From positions 2,411,001 to 2,475,000 of the forward strand of contig NZ_CP034328.1 in NCBI RefSeq assembly GCF_003940805.1: 64,000 nucleotides of DNA. Reading direction: 5' to 3'. Of the stretch, positions 18,193 through 29,307 are shown one piece after another. The notes under the pieces are model-generated. The model was not told the origin of the DNA. It worked only from the letters and a program-made list of their open reading frames with translations, and made no database searches. The DNA is from Tabrizicola piscis. Its GTDB lineage: Bacteria; Pseudomonadota; Alphaproteobacteria; Rhodobacterales; Rhodobacteraceae. The stretch's first letter is position 1, and the number at the start of each line of letters is the position of its first letter. A program made the position numbers and the translations under genes.

Positions 18193-18462
18193 ATGGCAAA
18201 TACCGCCCAGTCCAAGAAACGCGCCCGTCAGTCCGAAGCGCGTTATGCCGTCAACAAAGCCCGCCGTTCGCGCATCCGCACCTTCCTGCGCAAGGTCGAA
18301 GAGGCGATTGCCTCCGGCGATGCCGAAGTTGCCGCCGCTGCCCTGAAAGCCGCTCAGCCGGAACTGGCGCGTGGCGTGTCCAAAGGCGTGCTGCACAAGA
18401 ACACCGTGTCGCGCAAGATCTCGCGTCTGGCGTCGCGCGTTAAGGCCGTCGTCAAGGCCTGA
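18193..18462 (+). CDS. rpsT: 30S ribosomal protein S20
   Basis: S20 is a primary 16S rRNA-binding protein of the small subunit. The 89-residue basic, helical product begins [15 protein letters not shown] and continues with the S20 pattern [17 protein letters not shown] and [16 protein letters not shown]. The length is the family norm. It is monocistronic with a hairpin before it and a clear terminator after it. Position upstream of dnaA is conserved in many alphaproteobacteria. Confidence 0.97.
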   Translation: MANTAQSKKRARQSEARYAVNKARRSRIRTFLRKVEEAIASGDAEVAAAALKAAQPELARGVSKGVLHKNTVSRKISRLASRVKAVVKA

Positions 18463-18505
18463 ACCTACCTGCCTGATTCCCTGTGCCAGGCATGGGGAGC
18501 ATCTG

Positions 18506-18530
18506 GGGCGCACCCGTCAGGGCTGCGCCC
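18506..18530 (+). terminator. rpsT transcription terminator
   Basis: GGGCGCA at 18506-18512 pairs with TGCGCCC at 18524-18530 across an 11-base loop, followed by TTTGGCATTT. The position, 44 bases past the S20 stop, fits an intrinsic terminator with a weak U tract. Confidence 0.6.
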
Positions 18531-18998
18531 TTTGGCATTTCTGCGCCTGAATTTCTGTGCCACCCGGGCACTCCGTTGCCGATTTGCACGGGCCGCGGGA
18601 TTCGATTTCAGGGAAACCCTGTCAAGCGAGATGTTCGGTTGCAGACCCCGCAGAGCGCTTGCTAGCGTCTGACTGCGATTCACGTCGACTTGGGGGACAA
18701 GAACGGTTCGCAAGAAGGAAACCGCTGCACGAATCCGTGGCTGCTGCGCCATCTGGTTTGGGTTTTCTTTTTGTGATCAGTGATTTGGCAGTGGCATTCA
18801 AGCCACTCCATCACGCAGAGGCCAGCCTGCCGGGTTACCCCGGGGCGGCGTCTGCACGTCATGTCCCTTGCCAGAACCGGATTGGTCCGCCTCGCCCATG
18901 GGGGGGACAGGTTTGGTCGGCGCGGCTCGTTCGTTGAATAGGAAGTGAAGGTTCGGCAGGTTTTCTGCCGGGTCCAGGATATTGGCAGGTCAAAACGA
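18531..18998. other. Gene-free spacer between rpsT and dnaA
   Basis: About 470 bases precede dnaA after the rpsT terminator. I find no convincing reading frame and no match to the DnaA box TTATCCACA on either strand, so I do not call oriC here. The stretch TTTTCTTTTTGTGATCAGTG near 18761 is its most AT-rich part. It presumably holds the dnaA promoter and a long leader, but I cannot point to the exact elements. Confidence 0.5.
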
Positions 18999-20357
18999 AT
19001 GACGAACGAAACTTGGGGTCAGGTCCGGGAAGAACTGATCAAGCGCGTGGGCAAGAACAACTACGTCACTTGGATCGAACCGCTCAAGCTTGCCCTCCTG
19101 AACAACGGTGTCGCCCGTTTCGAAGTGCCGACCATCTTTTTTGGCGACTGGGTCCAGCGCAACTATGCCGATCATATCCGCAGCCAGCTTGCCAGCGCCG
19201 GCAGCCCGGTGGAGCGGGTGGAGTTTGCCGTAGGTGCCCCGTCGATGGCCACCGCGCCTGCGCCGGTGAAGGCCACCGCCAAGCCGTCCCGCGCCCGCTC
19301 CGTTCCGGTCGAGGATCTGCCCGGTGCCCCGCTGGACGCCCGCTTCACCTTTGACAGCTTCGTTGTCGGCAAACCGAACGAGCTTGCCCATGCCGCCGCC
19401 CGACGCGTGGCCGAAGGTGGCCCGGTCACCTTCAACCCGCTGTTCCTTTACGGTGGCGTCGGCCTTGGTAAAACCCACCTCATGCACGCCATCGCGCATG
19501 AGCTTCACACCCGCAGCCCCGATCTGCGTGTGCTTTACCTCTCGGCCGAGCAGTTCATGTACCGCTTCGTCCAGGCCCTGCGCGAACGTCAGGTGATGGA
19601 CTTCAAGGAACTGTTCCGCTCCGTCGACGTGCTGATGGTCGATGACGTGCAATTCATCGCTGGCAAGGATTCCACCCAGGAAGAATTCTTCCACACCTTC
19701 AACGCGCTTGTGGACCAGAACAAACAGATCGTCATCTCGGCTGACCGTGCCCCGGGCGAAATCAAGGACCTGGAAGAGCGGATCAAATCCCGCCTGCAGT
19801 GCGGTCTTGTGGTGGACCTGCACCCCACCGATTACGAACTCCGCCTTGGCATCCTGCAGCAAAAGGTCGACTACTACCGCTCGCAGTATCGCGGGCTGGT
19901 GCTGGCCGACGGCGTGCTTGAATTCCTTGCCCACCGCATCACCTCCAACGTCCGTATTCTGGAAGGCGCGCTGACCCGTCTGTTCGCCTTCGCCAGCCTC
20001 GTGGGCCGCGAAATCACGCTGGAACTGGCGCAGGACTGCTTGGCCGATATCCTGCGGTCCTCCGACCGCAAGCTGTCGATCGAGGAAATCCAGCGCAAGG
20101 TTGCCGAACATTACAACATCCGCCTCTCGGACATGATCGGCCCCAAGCGCCTGCGCAACATCGCCCGGCCGCGTCAGGTGGCGATGTATCTGTCCAAGCA
20201 GCTGACGCCGCGGTCCTTGCCGGAAATCGGTCGGCGCTTCGGCGGCCGCGACCACACCACAATCATGCACGGTGTCCGCAAGATCGAGGAATTGATGGCC
20301 ACCGACAGCCAGCTTTCCGACGATCTGCAGCTTCTGCGCCGTCTCCTTCAGGGTTGA
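18999..20357 (+). CDS. dnaA: Chromosomal replication initiator DnaA
   Basis: DnaA binds origin DnaA boxes and opens the duplex. I use the ATG at 18999 (MTNETWGQVREELIKRVG, 452 residues), the usual family start; an upstream frame has no conserved sequence. Domain I is residues 1-75, a short Ala/Pro linker follows, and domain III has Walker A GGVGLGKT at 152-159 and Walker B LMVDDVQFIAGK. Domain IV ends with the DNA-binding signature segment RRFGGRDHTTIMHGVRKIEE. It is followed by dnaN, recF and gyrB in the classical order. Confidence 0.98.
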   Translation: MTNETWGQVREELIKRVGKNNYVTWIEPLKLALLNNGVARFEVPTIFFGDWVQRNYADHIRSQLASAGSPVERVEFAVGAPSMATAPAPVKATAKPSRARSVPVEDLPGAPLDARFTFDSFVVGKPNELAHAAARRVAEGGPVTFNPLFLYGGVGLGKTHLMHAIAHELHTRSPDLRVLYLSAEQFMYRFVQALRERQVMDFKELFRSVDVLMVDDVQFIAGKDSTQEEFFHTFNALVDQNKQIVISADRAPGEIKDLEERIKSRLQCGLVVDLHPTDYELRLGILQQKVDYYRSQYRGLVLADGVLEFLAHRITSNVRILEGALTRLFAFASLVGREITLELAQDCLADILRSSDRKLSIEEIQRKVAEHYNIRLSDMIGPKRLRNIARPRQVAMYLSKQLTPRSLPEIGRRFGGRDHTTIMHGVRKIEELMATDSQLSDDLQLLRRLLQG

Positions 20358-20411
20358 AGTCGGGCCGCCCTTGACGGCCCCCGGAAACGCACCCACAGTC
20401 CAGTGAAACAC

Positions 20412-20439
20412 TTGTGAACCGGCGAAAACCGGGTAAATT
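20412..20439 (+). promoter_or_regulatory. Possible sigma-70 promoter of dnaN
   Basis: TTGTGA and TAAATT are separated by 16 bases, 37 bases before the dnaN ATG. Each hexamer has two mismatches to consensus, so this is only a candidate. Confidence 0.35.
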
Positions 20440-20475
20440 CGGCGTCCCTTCAAGGGGTCCGCAGGGGGAAGTCAG

Positions 20476-21594
20476 ATGAAACTCAGCATCGAACGCGCGG
20501 TTCTGCTCAAGGCGCTGGCGCAGGCACAATCGGTCGTCGAACGGCGCAACACCATCCCGATCCTCGCCAACGTGTTGATCGAGGCTGAGGGGGCGCAAGT
20601 TTCCTTCCGCGCCACCGATCTGGATATCGAGGTTGTGGATCGCGCCCCCGCCATGGTGGAACGCGCCGGGTCCACCACGGTGTCCGCCGTCATGCTGCAT
20701 GAAATCTGCCGCAAGCTGCCCGATGGCGCGCTGGTGAACCTTGCCGAAGACGCCGCCGCCGGCCGTTTGACCATCACGGCGGGCCGGTCGACCTTCAGCC
20801 TAGCCACGCTGCCGAAAGAAGATTTCCCGGTGATGGCGACCAGCGAATATTCGTCCAACTTCTCGGCCCCCGCCCCGGTCTTGCGCCGCCTGTTCGACAA
20901 GGCGAAATTCGCCATATCGACCGAGGAAACCCGCTACTACCTCAACGGCGTCTACATGCACGTCTCGCAGGGCGAAACCGGCAAGGTGCTGCGCTGCGTC
21001 GCCACCGACGGCCACCGCCTGGCCCGGATCGACGCGCCCTTGCCCGAAGGGGCTGACGCGATGCCCGGCGTGATCGTGCCCCGCAAGACCGTGGGGGAGC
21101 TGCGCAAACTCCTGGACGACGATGATGCCACCATCGCCGTTTCGGTGTCCGAGACGAAAGTTCGCTTTGCCACGCCCGCCATCACCCTGACCTCCAAGGT
21201 CATCGACGGCACCTTCCCGGATTACACCCGCGTTATCCCCACCGGCAACACCCGGCGGCTGGAGGTGGACGCCAGCGAATTCGCCAAGGCCGTGGACCGC
21301 GTTGCCACCGTCTCCTCCGAACGCTCGCGCGCAGTGAAACTGTCGCTGGATGAAGACCGGCTGATCCTGTCGGTCAACGCGCCTGACAGTGGCGCCGCCG
21401 AGGAAGAGCTTGCCGTCGCCTATGGCGATGAACGGCTTGAGATTGGTTTCAACGCCAAGTACCTCTTGGAAATCGCCAGCCAGGTGGACCGTGAGAATGC
21501 GGTTTTCCTGTTCAACTCCTCGGCTGACCCGACGTTGATGCGGGAAGGCAATGACCTGTCGGCGGTGTATGTCGTCATGCCGATGCGGGTCTGA
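20476..21594 (+). CDS. dnaN: DNA polymerase III sliding clamp
   Basis: The beta clamp tethers DNA polymerase III to DNA and binds many repair partners. The 372-residue protein begins MKLSIERAVLLKALAQAQSV with VERRNTIPILANVLIEA, typical of domain 1, contains the ETRYYLNGVYMH segment, and ends ADPTLMREGNDLSAVYVVMP MRV. Full length and normal. It lies 118 bases after dnaA, with a possible promoter of its own, and 36 bases before recF. Confidence 0.98.
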   Translation: MKLSIERAVLLKALAQAQSVVERRNTIPILANVLIEAEGAQVSFRATDLDIEVVDRAPAMVERAGSTTVSAVMLHEICRKLPDGALVNLAEDAAAGRLTITAGRSTFSLATLPKEDFPVMATSEYSSNFSAPAPVLRRLFDKAKFAISTEETRYYLNGVYMHVSQGETGKVLRCVATDGHRLARIDAPLPEGADAMPGVIVPRKTVGELRKLLDDDDATIAVSVSETKVRFATPAITLTSKVIDGTFPDYTRVIPTGNTRRLEVDASEFAKAVDRVATVSSERSRAVKLSLDEDRLILSVNAPDSGAAEEELAVAYGDERLEIGFNAKYLLEIASQVDRENAVFLFNSSADPTLMREGNDLSAVYVVMPMRV

Positions 21595-21630
21595 CGGCAC
21601 GCCAAACCCCCGTTCTGAAAGGGAAATCCC

Positions 21631-22731
21631 GTGGGCGGTCTGGTGATCGAAACCCTCGCCCTGTCGCATTTCCGCAGCCACCGCGCCGCGCGGCTAAGCC
21701 TTGATGGGCGCCCGGTGGCCCTTGTCGGGCCCAATGGCGCGGGCAAGACCAATGTGCTGGAAGCCGTCTCGCTCTTGTCTCCGGGCCGTGGTCTGCGCCG
21801 CGCCGCGGCTGAGGATCTTGCCCGCCGACCCGAGGCGCTTGGCTGGAAGATCACCGCCGCCGTGCAGGGCCTGACCAGCGCGCATGAGCTGGAAACCTGG
21901 GCCGAACCGGGCACCACCCGCCAGGTGCGGATTGATGGCAAGGCCGCCACGCAGGCCAGCCTTGGCCGCATCCTGCGCATCCTCTGGCTGGTCCCCGCGA
22001 TGGACCGCCTGTGGATCGAAGCGGCCGAGGGGCGGCGGCGCTTTCTTGACCGCATGACGCTCAGCTTCGTGCCCGAGCATGCTGAACAATCGCTCATATA
22101 CGAAAAGGCGATGCGCGACCGAAACCGCCTGATCAAGGATCAGGTGACCGATCCGCATTGGTACGCGGCCCTCGAAGCGCAGATGGCCGAGGCTGGCCAG
22201 CAGATCACCCTGAACCGAACCGCCGCTCTGGCCCGCATTGCGCAGGCCATTGACCCGGCCAGCGCCTTTCCCTCGGCTGACCTTACCCTTACCGGGCCCG
22301 AGGGTGCGGCCCAGCCCGAAGACCTTGCCACGGCCCTTGCCGAAGGCCGCCGCCGCGACATCGCGGCGGGGCGCACGCTGATCGGCCCGCACCGCGCCGA
22401 CCTGTTGGCACGCTACGCCGCCAAGGACACCCCCGCCGACCAATGTTCCACCGGAGAGCAGAAGGCACTTCTGATCAGCCTGATCCTGTCCAATGCGCGC
22501 GCCCTGAAGCTGGACCTTGGCGCTGCGCCCGTTTTGCTGCTTGATGAAGTTGCAGCCCACCTTGACGCCACCCGCCGCGCTGCCCTTTATGACGAAATCT
22601 GTGCCTTGGGGGCACAGGCCATCATGACTGGCACCGATTCCGATCTGTTTGATGCCCTTGGCACGCGCGGCCAGCGGCTTTCCGTATCGGATGACGGCAG
22701 TGGCTCGCGGCTGATCGGAATAAGTGAATGA
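21631..22731 (+). CDS. recF: DNA replication and repair protein RecF
   Basis: RecF is an SMC-like ATPase that helps load RecA at gaps. The 366-residue product uses a GTG start with GAAAGGGAAA upstream. Features are LSHFRSHRAARL, Walker A GPNGAGKTN near residues 33-41, the ABC-type signature region DQCSTGEQKALLISLIL, and Walker B PVLLLDEVAAHLD. Length is normal for the family. Its stop codon overlaps the next ATG, linking it to the exporter gene. Confidence 0.96.
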   Translation: MGGLVIETLALSHFRSHRAARLSLDGRPVALVGPNGAGKTNVLEAVSLLSPGRGLRRAAAEDLARRPEALGWKITAAVQGLTSAHELETWAEPGTTRQVRIDGKAATQASLGRILRILWLVPAMDRLWIEAAEGRRRFLDRMTLSFVPEHAEQSLIYEKAMRDRNRLIKDQVTDPHWYAALEAQMAEAGQQITLNRTAALARIAQAIDPASAFPSADLTLTGPEGAAQPEDLATALAEGRRRDIAAGRTLIGPHRADLLARYAAKDTPADQCSTGEQKALLISLILSNARALKLDLGAAPVLLLDEVAAHLDATRRAALYDEICALGAQAIMTGTDSDLFDALGTRGQRLSVSDDGSGSRLIGISE

Positions 22732-23348
22732 CCGTTTCGTTATACGAACTCACCCTCTACGCCTGGGGCATGGCGGCACTTTGGGTCGTGCCCGGGCCGG
22801 TCTGGGTGGCGCTGACGGCGCGGTCACTGTCCTTTGGTTTCCGGGGGGCTTGGCCCTTGGCCATCGGCGTCGCGCTGGGCGATCTGATCTGGCCAATGGC
22901 CGCGATCTTCGGCCTTAGCTGGATTCTGTCCCTTTACGGTGATTTCCTGCAGGTCCTGCGCTGGGTCGCCGCGGCGACCTTCCTGCTGATGGGCGTCCTC
23001 CTGCTTCGCAAGCCGGCCACCACCCTCGACACCGACAACCGCCTGACCCGCCCCGGCGCTTGGGCGGGGTTTGCCGTGGGTGTCGCCGCCGTCATCGGCA
23101 ACCCCAAGGCGATCCTGTTCTACATGGGCGTGCTGCCCGGGTTCTTTGACCTGTCCCGCGTCAATGCCGCCGATATCACGGCCATCCTCCTCATCTCGGC
23201 GCTGATCCCGATGATTGGCAACCTTGCCCTCGCCTGGTTTCTGGACCGCGCCCGCCGCCTGCTGTCCAGCCCCGAAGCGATGCGCCGGCTGAACATGGCG
23301 TCGGGGATTCTGCTGATTGGTGTCGGGCTCGCCATACCCTTCGTCTGA
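22728..23348 (+). CDS. LysE/RhtB-family amino acid exporter
   Basis: A 206-residue inner-membrane protein with about six hydrophobic helices (approximately 8-30, 41-63, 68-90, 112-133, 147-172, 183-205). The N-terminal PGPVWVALTARSLSFGFRGA and the central NPKAILFYMGVLPGFFD are hallmark LysE/RhtB elements. Substrates of the family are amino acids and related metabolites; the specific one cannot be predicted. It starts within the recF stop codon (ATGA), an unrelated passenger in the replication operon. Confidence 0.9.
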   Translation: MTVSLYELTLYAWGMAALWVVPGPVWVALTARSLSFGFRGAWPLAIGVALGDLIWPMAAIFGLSWILSLYGDFLQVLRWVAAATFLLMGVLLLRKPATTLDTDNRLTRPGAWAGFAVGVAAVIGNPKAILFYMGVLPGFFDLSRVNAADITAILLISALIPMIGNLALAWFLDRARRLLSSPEAMRRLNMASGILLIGVGLAIPFV

Positions 23349-23371
23349 CCACCAAATCTTGTGTCCAAGGG

Positions 23372-25880
<2,509 letters not shown>

Positions 25881-25896
25881 ACGAACGCTCAGCTGA

Positions 25897-25965
25897 CCGA
25901 TTTCTTCAAAGAAATCGCACCGGAGCCTTCAAAGGCTCCGGTCCGGAATTCTCAAAAATTCCGGC
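25897..25965 (+). repeat. Three-hairpin intergenic repeat, copy A
   Basis: Three inverted repeats stand side by side: GATTTCTTC/AAAGAAATC-type at 25899-25916, a 22-base one with arms CCGGAGCC at 25920-25941, and one with arms CCGGAATT at 25943-25964. The same element occurs in opposite orientation at 44328-44396. It fills the gap between gyrB and the converging cupin gene, so it could terminate both transcripts. Sequence identity between copies is high outside the third stem, where paired changes keep the helix. Confidence 0.85.
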
Positions 25966-25973
25966 GCCCACAC

Positions 25974-26540
25974 TTACAAGGGCAGGTACCACAAGGCCAG
26001 AAACGGCCCCGCGCCCGACCGCATCGCATGCGCGATTCCCGGCGGGTTGTAGATGAACCCGTTCGGGCCGGGGTCGGTCCAGTCCATCGCCGCGTTCCAC
26101 CATTCCCCCGGCGTCAGCGACAGATAAACCTCCTCCGGTGCGTGGTGGTGGTCGGCATAGCGCACGCCCGGGGCCATCACCGTGACGCCGACCCACAGGT
26201 CATCCCGCGTCTCAAGCCCGCCCGGCCCAAGGATCACCGCATTGGCGTGCCCGTTCCAGAACGCTGCATCCGATGGGTCCGCAGACCCTCGCCGCGCCCA
26301 TGCCAGCTGTCCTTCAATCCCCGCAAAGGCCACAGCCAGCCCCGCCCGCGGCCCTTGCACGCCCGCCAGCGCCACACCCACCCAGTCGCACACCGGGAGC
26401 CGCGCCGGTTCCCCACCCGGCCTGCCGACCGACGCGTCCCAGCGTTCGATCACCGTCTCTGCCACGCGCCCAACCCGGGCCGCCCGCAGCGAAACATCCG
26501 AGGCCGCCAGAAACGCTTGCACCAAAGGTTGTCGGGTCAT
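25974..26540 (-). CDS. DMSP-lyase-family cupin protein
   Basis: A 188-residue protein whose C-terminal half is a cupin. The metal-site pattern HxHxxxExY is H131, H133, E137, Y139 in the segment ADHHHAPEEVYLSL, and a further His171 follows in PPGIAHAMRSG, 32 residues after the Tyr. This arrangement and the family segments LWVGVTVMAPGVRYADHH resemble the DddQ/DddL/DddW group that cleaves dimethylsulfoniopropionate to DMS and acrylate. The N-terminal helical half is also family-like. There are no acrylate-processing neighbours, so the substrate remains an inference. It converges on gyrB. Confidence 0.65.
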   Translation of the reverse strand: MTRQPLVQAFLAASDVSLRAARVGRVAETVIERWDASVGRPGGEPARLPVCDWVGVALAGVQGPRAGLAVAFAGIEGQLAWARRGSADPSDAAFWNGHANAVILGPGGLETRDDLWVGVTVMAPGVRYADHHHAPEEVYLSLTPGEWWNAAMDWTDPGPNGFIYNPPGIAHAMRSGAGPFLALWYLPL

Positions 26541-26556
26541 TGCGCACCAATCAGGA

Positions 26557-26632
26557 TGGTGACCCCGGATGGATTCGAACCATCGACCTGCCGCTTAGGA
26601 GGCGGCCGCTCTATCCCCTGAGCTACGGAGCC
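26557..26632 (-). tRNA. tRNA-Arg (anticodon CCU)
   Basis: The minus strand folds as a complete tRNA: acceptor GGCTCCG pairing with CGGGGTC, D arm GCTC/GAGC, anticodon stem GCCGC/GCGGC with loop CTCCTAA (anticodon CCT), T arm GATGG TTCGAAT CCATC, and an encoded CCA end. A TTGACC -35-like hexamer lies about 43 bases upstream (26675-26680). Confidence 0.95.
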
Positions 26633-26817
26633 AGTCACTGCCCGTCATGCGTCGAAATGCGCCACAAGGCAACGGGTCAAGGCAATCGGGGAAAAGAAAA
26701 GGCGAGGCGGGGGAAAAGAAAAGGGGAGGCAAGTTTTGGCCCACTACCCCCCCTTGGTCCGTCGCATCCGGGTTGAGAGCTTGTCTTGGATACGCAGGAT
26801 ATGGCCAGCACCGGTGG

Positions 26818-26833
26818 CTGTTAGCGCTAGCAG
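26818..26833 (+). promoter_or_regulatory. LacI-type operator 1
   Basis: CTGTTAGCGCTAGCAG is a near-palindrome centred on GCGC, the shape of LacI-family operators. A second similar site lies about 48 bases downstream; both precede the LacI-type gene, suggesting autoregulation. Confidence 0.5.
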
Positions 26834-26864
26834 TATCAGATGAATGCGCCTTGGACAAGCCCGG

Positions 26865-26883
26865 CCTTTGGCGCTAACAAAGG
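26865..26883 (+). promoter_or_regulatory. LacI-type operator 2
   Basis: CCTTTGGCGCTAACAAAGG has six-base perfect arms around GCGCTAA and shares the GTTAGCGC core (on the opposite strand) with operator 1. It lies 30 bases before the preferred TTG start of the regulator; it would be inside the coding region if the ATG at 26844 were used. Confidence 0.5.
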
Positions 26884-26912
26884 GTATCCCAAGCCCGCGC
26901 CGGAACCTTGCA

Positions 26913-27929
26913 TTGACCAAACCCATCCCCGACCCGCGCCATACCCTGACACTGCGTGACGTGTCCGAAGCCTCTGGCGTCTCGGAAATGACCGTCTCCC
27001 GCGTGCTGCGCAACCGGGGCGACGTCTCGGCCCCGACCCGCGAAAAAGTGCTGGAGGCCGCGCGTGCCCTTGGCTACGTCCCGAACAAGATCGCAGGGGC
27101 CTTGGCCTCGCAGCGGGTCAATCTGGTTGGCGTCGTCATCCCGTCCCTGTCGAACATGGTCTTCCCCGAGGTGATGACCGGCATCTCTGCCGTCCTTGAT
27201 GGCACCGGCCTGCAACCGGTTGTTGGCGTCACCAACTACCAGCCCGACCGCGAAGAGTCGGTGATCTACGAAATGCTGTCCTGGCGGCCTTCGGGAATGA
27301 TCATCGCAGGGCTGGAACACACCGACGCCGCCCGCGCCATGCTGGCCCGTGCCGGCATCCCCATCGTCGAGATCATGGATATCGACGGTGACCCCATCAA
27401 CCATGCCGTCGGCATCTCCCACCGCCGCGCCGGGCGTCAGATGGCCGAGGCGATCCTTGCCGCAGGCTACCGCCGCATCGCCTTTCTCGGCACGCAAATG
27501 CCGAACGACCACCGCGCCAAGAAACGGCTCGCCGGGTTTGAAGAGGCGTTGGCCAAGGCGGGCCAATCGCTGGTGGACCGCGAATACTACTCGGGCGGTT
27601 CGGCACTGCTGAAGGGGCGCGAGATGACCGCCGCGGTCCTTGCCCGATCCCCCGATGTGGATTTCCTCTACTATTCGAACGACATGATCGGCGCTGGGGG
27701 CCTGCTCCATTGCCTTGCCGCCGGCCTCGACGTTCCGGGCAAGATCGGTCTGGCGGGCTTCAACGGGGTAGAGCTACTCGATGGTCTGCCGCGCAAGCTT
27801 GCCTCAATGGACGCCTGCAGGCTGGAAATTGGCCGCCGCGCCGCCCAACTGATCGCCGACGCGCCGGCAGAGGCGCAAGTGACGGAGCTGTTCCCCACGC
27901 TTCAGGCGGGCGATACGATCCGGGGCTAA
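26913..27929 (+). CDS. LacI-family transcriptional regulator (GntR-like)
   Basis: A repressor of 338 residues from a TTG start at 26913; a longer frame from an ATG at 26844 would absorb an operator-like palindrome. The N-terminal helix-turn-helix is LTLRDVSEASGVSEMTVSRV LRNRGDVS with hinge helix NKIAGALASQRVN. The periplasmic-binding-protein-like sensor domain follows (LVGVVIPSLSNMVFPEVMTG through GLAGFNGVELLDGLP). It resembles gluconate repressor GntR of the LacI family, but no sugar genes adjoin it, so the ligand is unknown. Two operator-like sites upstream suggest autorepression. Confidence 0.88.
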   Translation: MTKPIPDPRHTLTLRDVSEASGVSEMTVSRVLRNRGDVSAPTREKVLEAARALGYVPNKIAGALASQRVNLVGVVIPSLSNMVFPEVMTGISAVLDGTGLQPVVGVTNYQPDREESVIYEMLSWRPSGMIIAGLEHTDAARAMLARAGIPIVEIMDIDGDPINHAVGISHRRAGRQMAEAILAAGYRRIAFLGTQMPNDHRAKKRLAGFEEALAKAGQSLVDREYYSGGSALLKGREMTAAVLARSPDVDFLYYSNDMIGAGGLLHCLAAGLDVPGKIGLAGFNGVELLDGLPRKLASMDACRLEIGRRAAQLIADAPAEAQVTELFPTLQAGDTIRG

Positions 27930-28033
27930 GGGGCAGTCCTGCCGGTCTTTCAGACGCCCGCAGGAAGACCGCAAAACCCTAACACCTGGTAAATGGCGCA
28001 CCGTAACGCATTGAAATCATGGAAAACTTCAAA

Positions 28034-28050
28034 TGTCCCTGCCCGGGACA
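28034..28050. repeat. TGTCCC hairpin repeat, copy 1
   Basis: TGTCCCTGCCCGGGACA forms a six-base stem with a five-base loop between the converging LacI-type and mtaB genes. The exact reverse complement occurs at 39560-39576, again between convergent genes. A terminator or REP-like role is plausible. Confidence 0.7.
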
Positions 28051-28056
28051 TCACCG

Positions 28057-29307
28057 TCAGGCCAACAGCCGCGCCCCGTCCTGACCCAAGGCCCTGACGT
28101 CCAGAATGGCCCCCTCCGGCTGGTCCGTGGCAAAGGCAACCTCGGCGAACCCCTCGGTCCGGCCGACCCGTGCCCCCTCAGTCAGTACCCGGTGGACCTT
28201 CCCCACCTGCCCCCGAAGATGCCGCCCCAAGGCCACATCCCCCGCCGCCCGCAATCTTGCGGCCCGGTCCTTGATCTCCGGCCCCCGCACCGCCGGCATC
28301 CGCGCCGCCGGGGTGCCCTTGCGGGCCGAGTAGGGGAAGACATGCAGGAAGGTCAGCCCGCACTCCTCCACCAGCTTCAGCGATTGCTGGAACATCGCCT
28401 CGGTCTCGGTCGGGAAGCCAGCGATGATGTCCGCGCCGAAGACCATGTCGGGCCGAAGGCTGCGCGCCTCTTCACAGAACCGGATGGCATCATCCCGCAG
28501 GTGGCGGCGTTTCATCCGCTTCAGGATCAGATCATCCCCGGCCTGCAGCGACAGGTGCAGATGCGGCATCAGTCGCGGCTCGGTCGCGATCGCCTCCATC
28601 AGCGCGGGGTCGGCTTCGATCGAGTCGATGGAGGATATCCGCAGGCGCGGGATCGTTGTCAGCCGAAGGATCCGGCGCACGAGATCCCCAAGGCGCGGCG
28701 TGGCAGGGAGGTCAGCCCCCCAACTGGTCAGGTCAACCCCGGTCAGCACCACCTCGTTGAACCCCCGGTCCACCAGCCTCTGGATCTGCTCCACCACCAC
28801 ACCCGCCGGAACCGACCGCGAGTTGCCCCGGCCATAGGGAATGATGCAGAAGGTGCAGCGGTGGTCGCAGCCGTTCTGAACCTGCACATAGGCGCGGTGG
28901 CGGCCAAAGCCGTCGATGAGGTGGCCCGCCGTTTCCCGCACCGACATGATGTCATCAACCTGCACCCGCTCGGTCACCCCGATCAGGTCCGGGGCTGCAA
29001 GGCCAGTCCAGGTTGAGGCTTGCATCTTTTCGTGGTTGCCGACCACCCGGGCCACTTCCGGCATGGCGGCAAAGGTCTCAGGCTCGGTCTGCGCGGCGCA
29101 ACCCGTGACGATGATCGACGCGCCGGGGTTTTCCCGCGACAGGCGGCGGATTTCCTGCTTGGCCTTCCGCACCGCCTCGGCCGTGACGGCGCAGGTGTTG
29201 ACGATGACCGCATCCGACAGGCCTGCGGCGGTGGCGAGGTCCTTCATCGCTTCCGTCTCATAGGCGTTCAGACGGCAGCCCAGCGTCGCGAAAACCGGCG
29301 CGTTCAT
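28057..29307 (-). CDS. mtaB: tRNA methylthiotransferase MtaB
   Basis: MtaB is a radical-SAM enzyme that converts t6A37 to ms2t6A in tRNAs reading ANN codons. The 416-residue product has an N-terminal UPF0004 domain with Cys ligands (TLGCRLN, VNTCAVT, VTGCAAQ) and the radical-SAM motif CDHRCTFC (C-x3-C-x2-C) around residue 149. Later come [11 protein letters not shown] and [20 protein letters not shown], and a TRAM-like C-terminus. The CRLNxxE start distinguishes MtaB from MiaB. It is transcribed after dapF with an ATGA-type overlap. Confidence 0.93.
   Translation of the reverse strand: MNAPVFATLGCRLNAYETEAMKDLATAAGLSDAVIVNTCAVTAEAVRKAKQEIRRLSRENPGASIIVTGCAAQTEPETFAAMPEVARVVGNHEKMQASTWTGLAAPDLIGVTERVQVDDIMSVRETAGHLIDGFGRHRAYVQVQNGCDHRCTFCIIPYGRGNSRSVPAGVVVEQIQRLVDRGFNEVVLTGVDLTSWGADLPATPRLGDLVRRILRLTTIPRLRISSIDSIEADPALMEAIATEPRLMPHLHLSLQAGDDLILKRMKRRHLRDDAIRFCEEARSLRPDMVFGADIIAGFPTETEAMFQQSLKLVEECGLTFLHVFPYSARKGTPAARMPAVRGPEIKDRAARLRAAGDVALGRHLRGQVGKVHRVLTEGARVGRTEGFAEVAFATDQPEGAILDVRALGQDGARLLA

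Noticed and set aside
18463..18998. oriC next to dnaA
   Set aside because: No DnaA boxes are visible and GC skew does not change sign here.
18990..20453. Long minus-strand open frame across dnaA
   Set aside because: Entirely antisense to dnaA; composition is that of a shadow frame.
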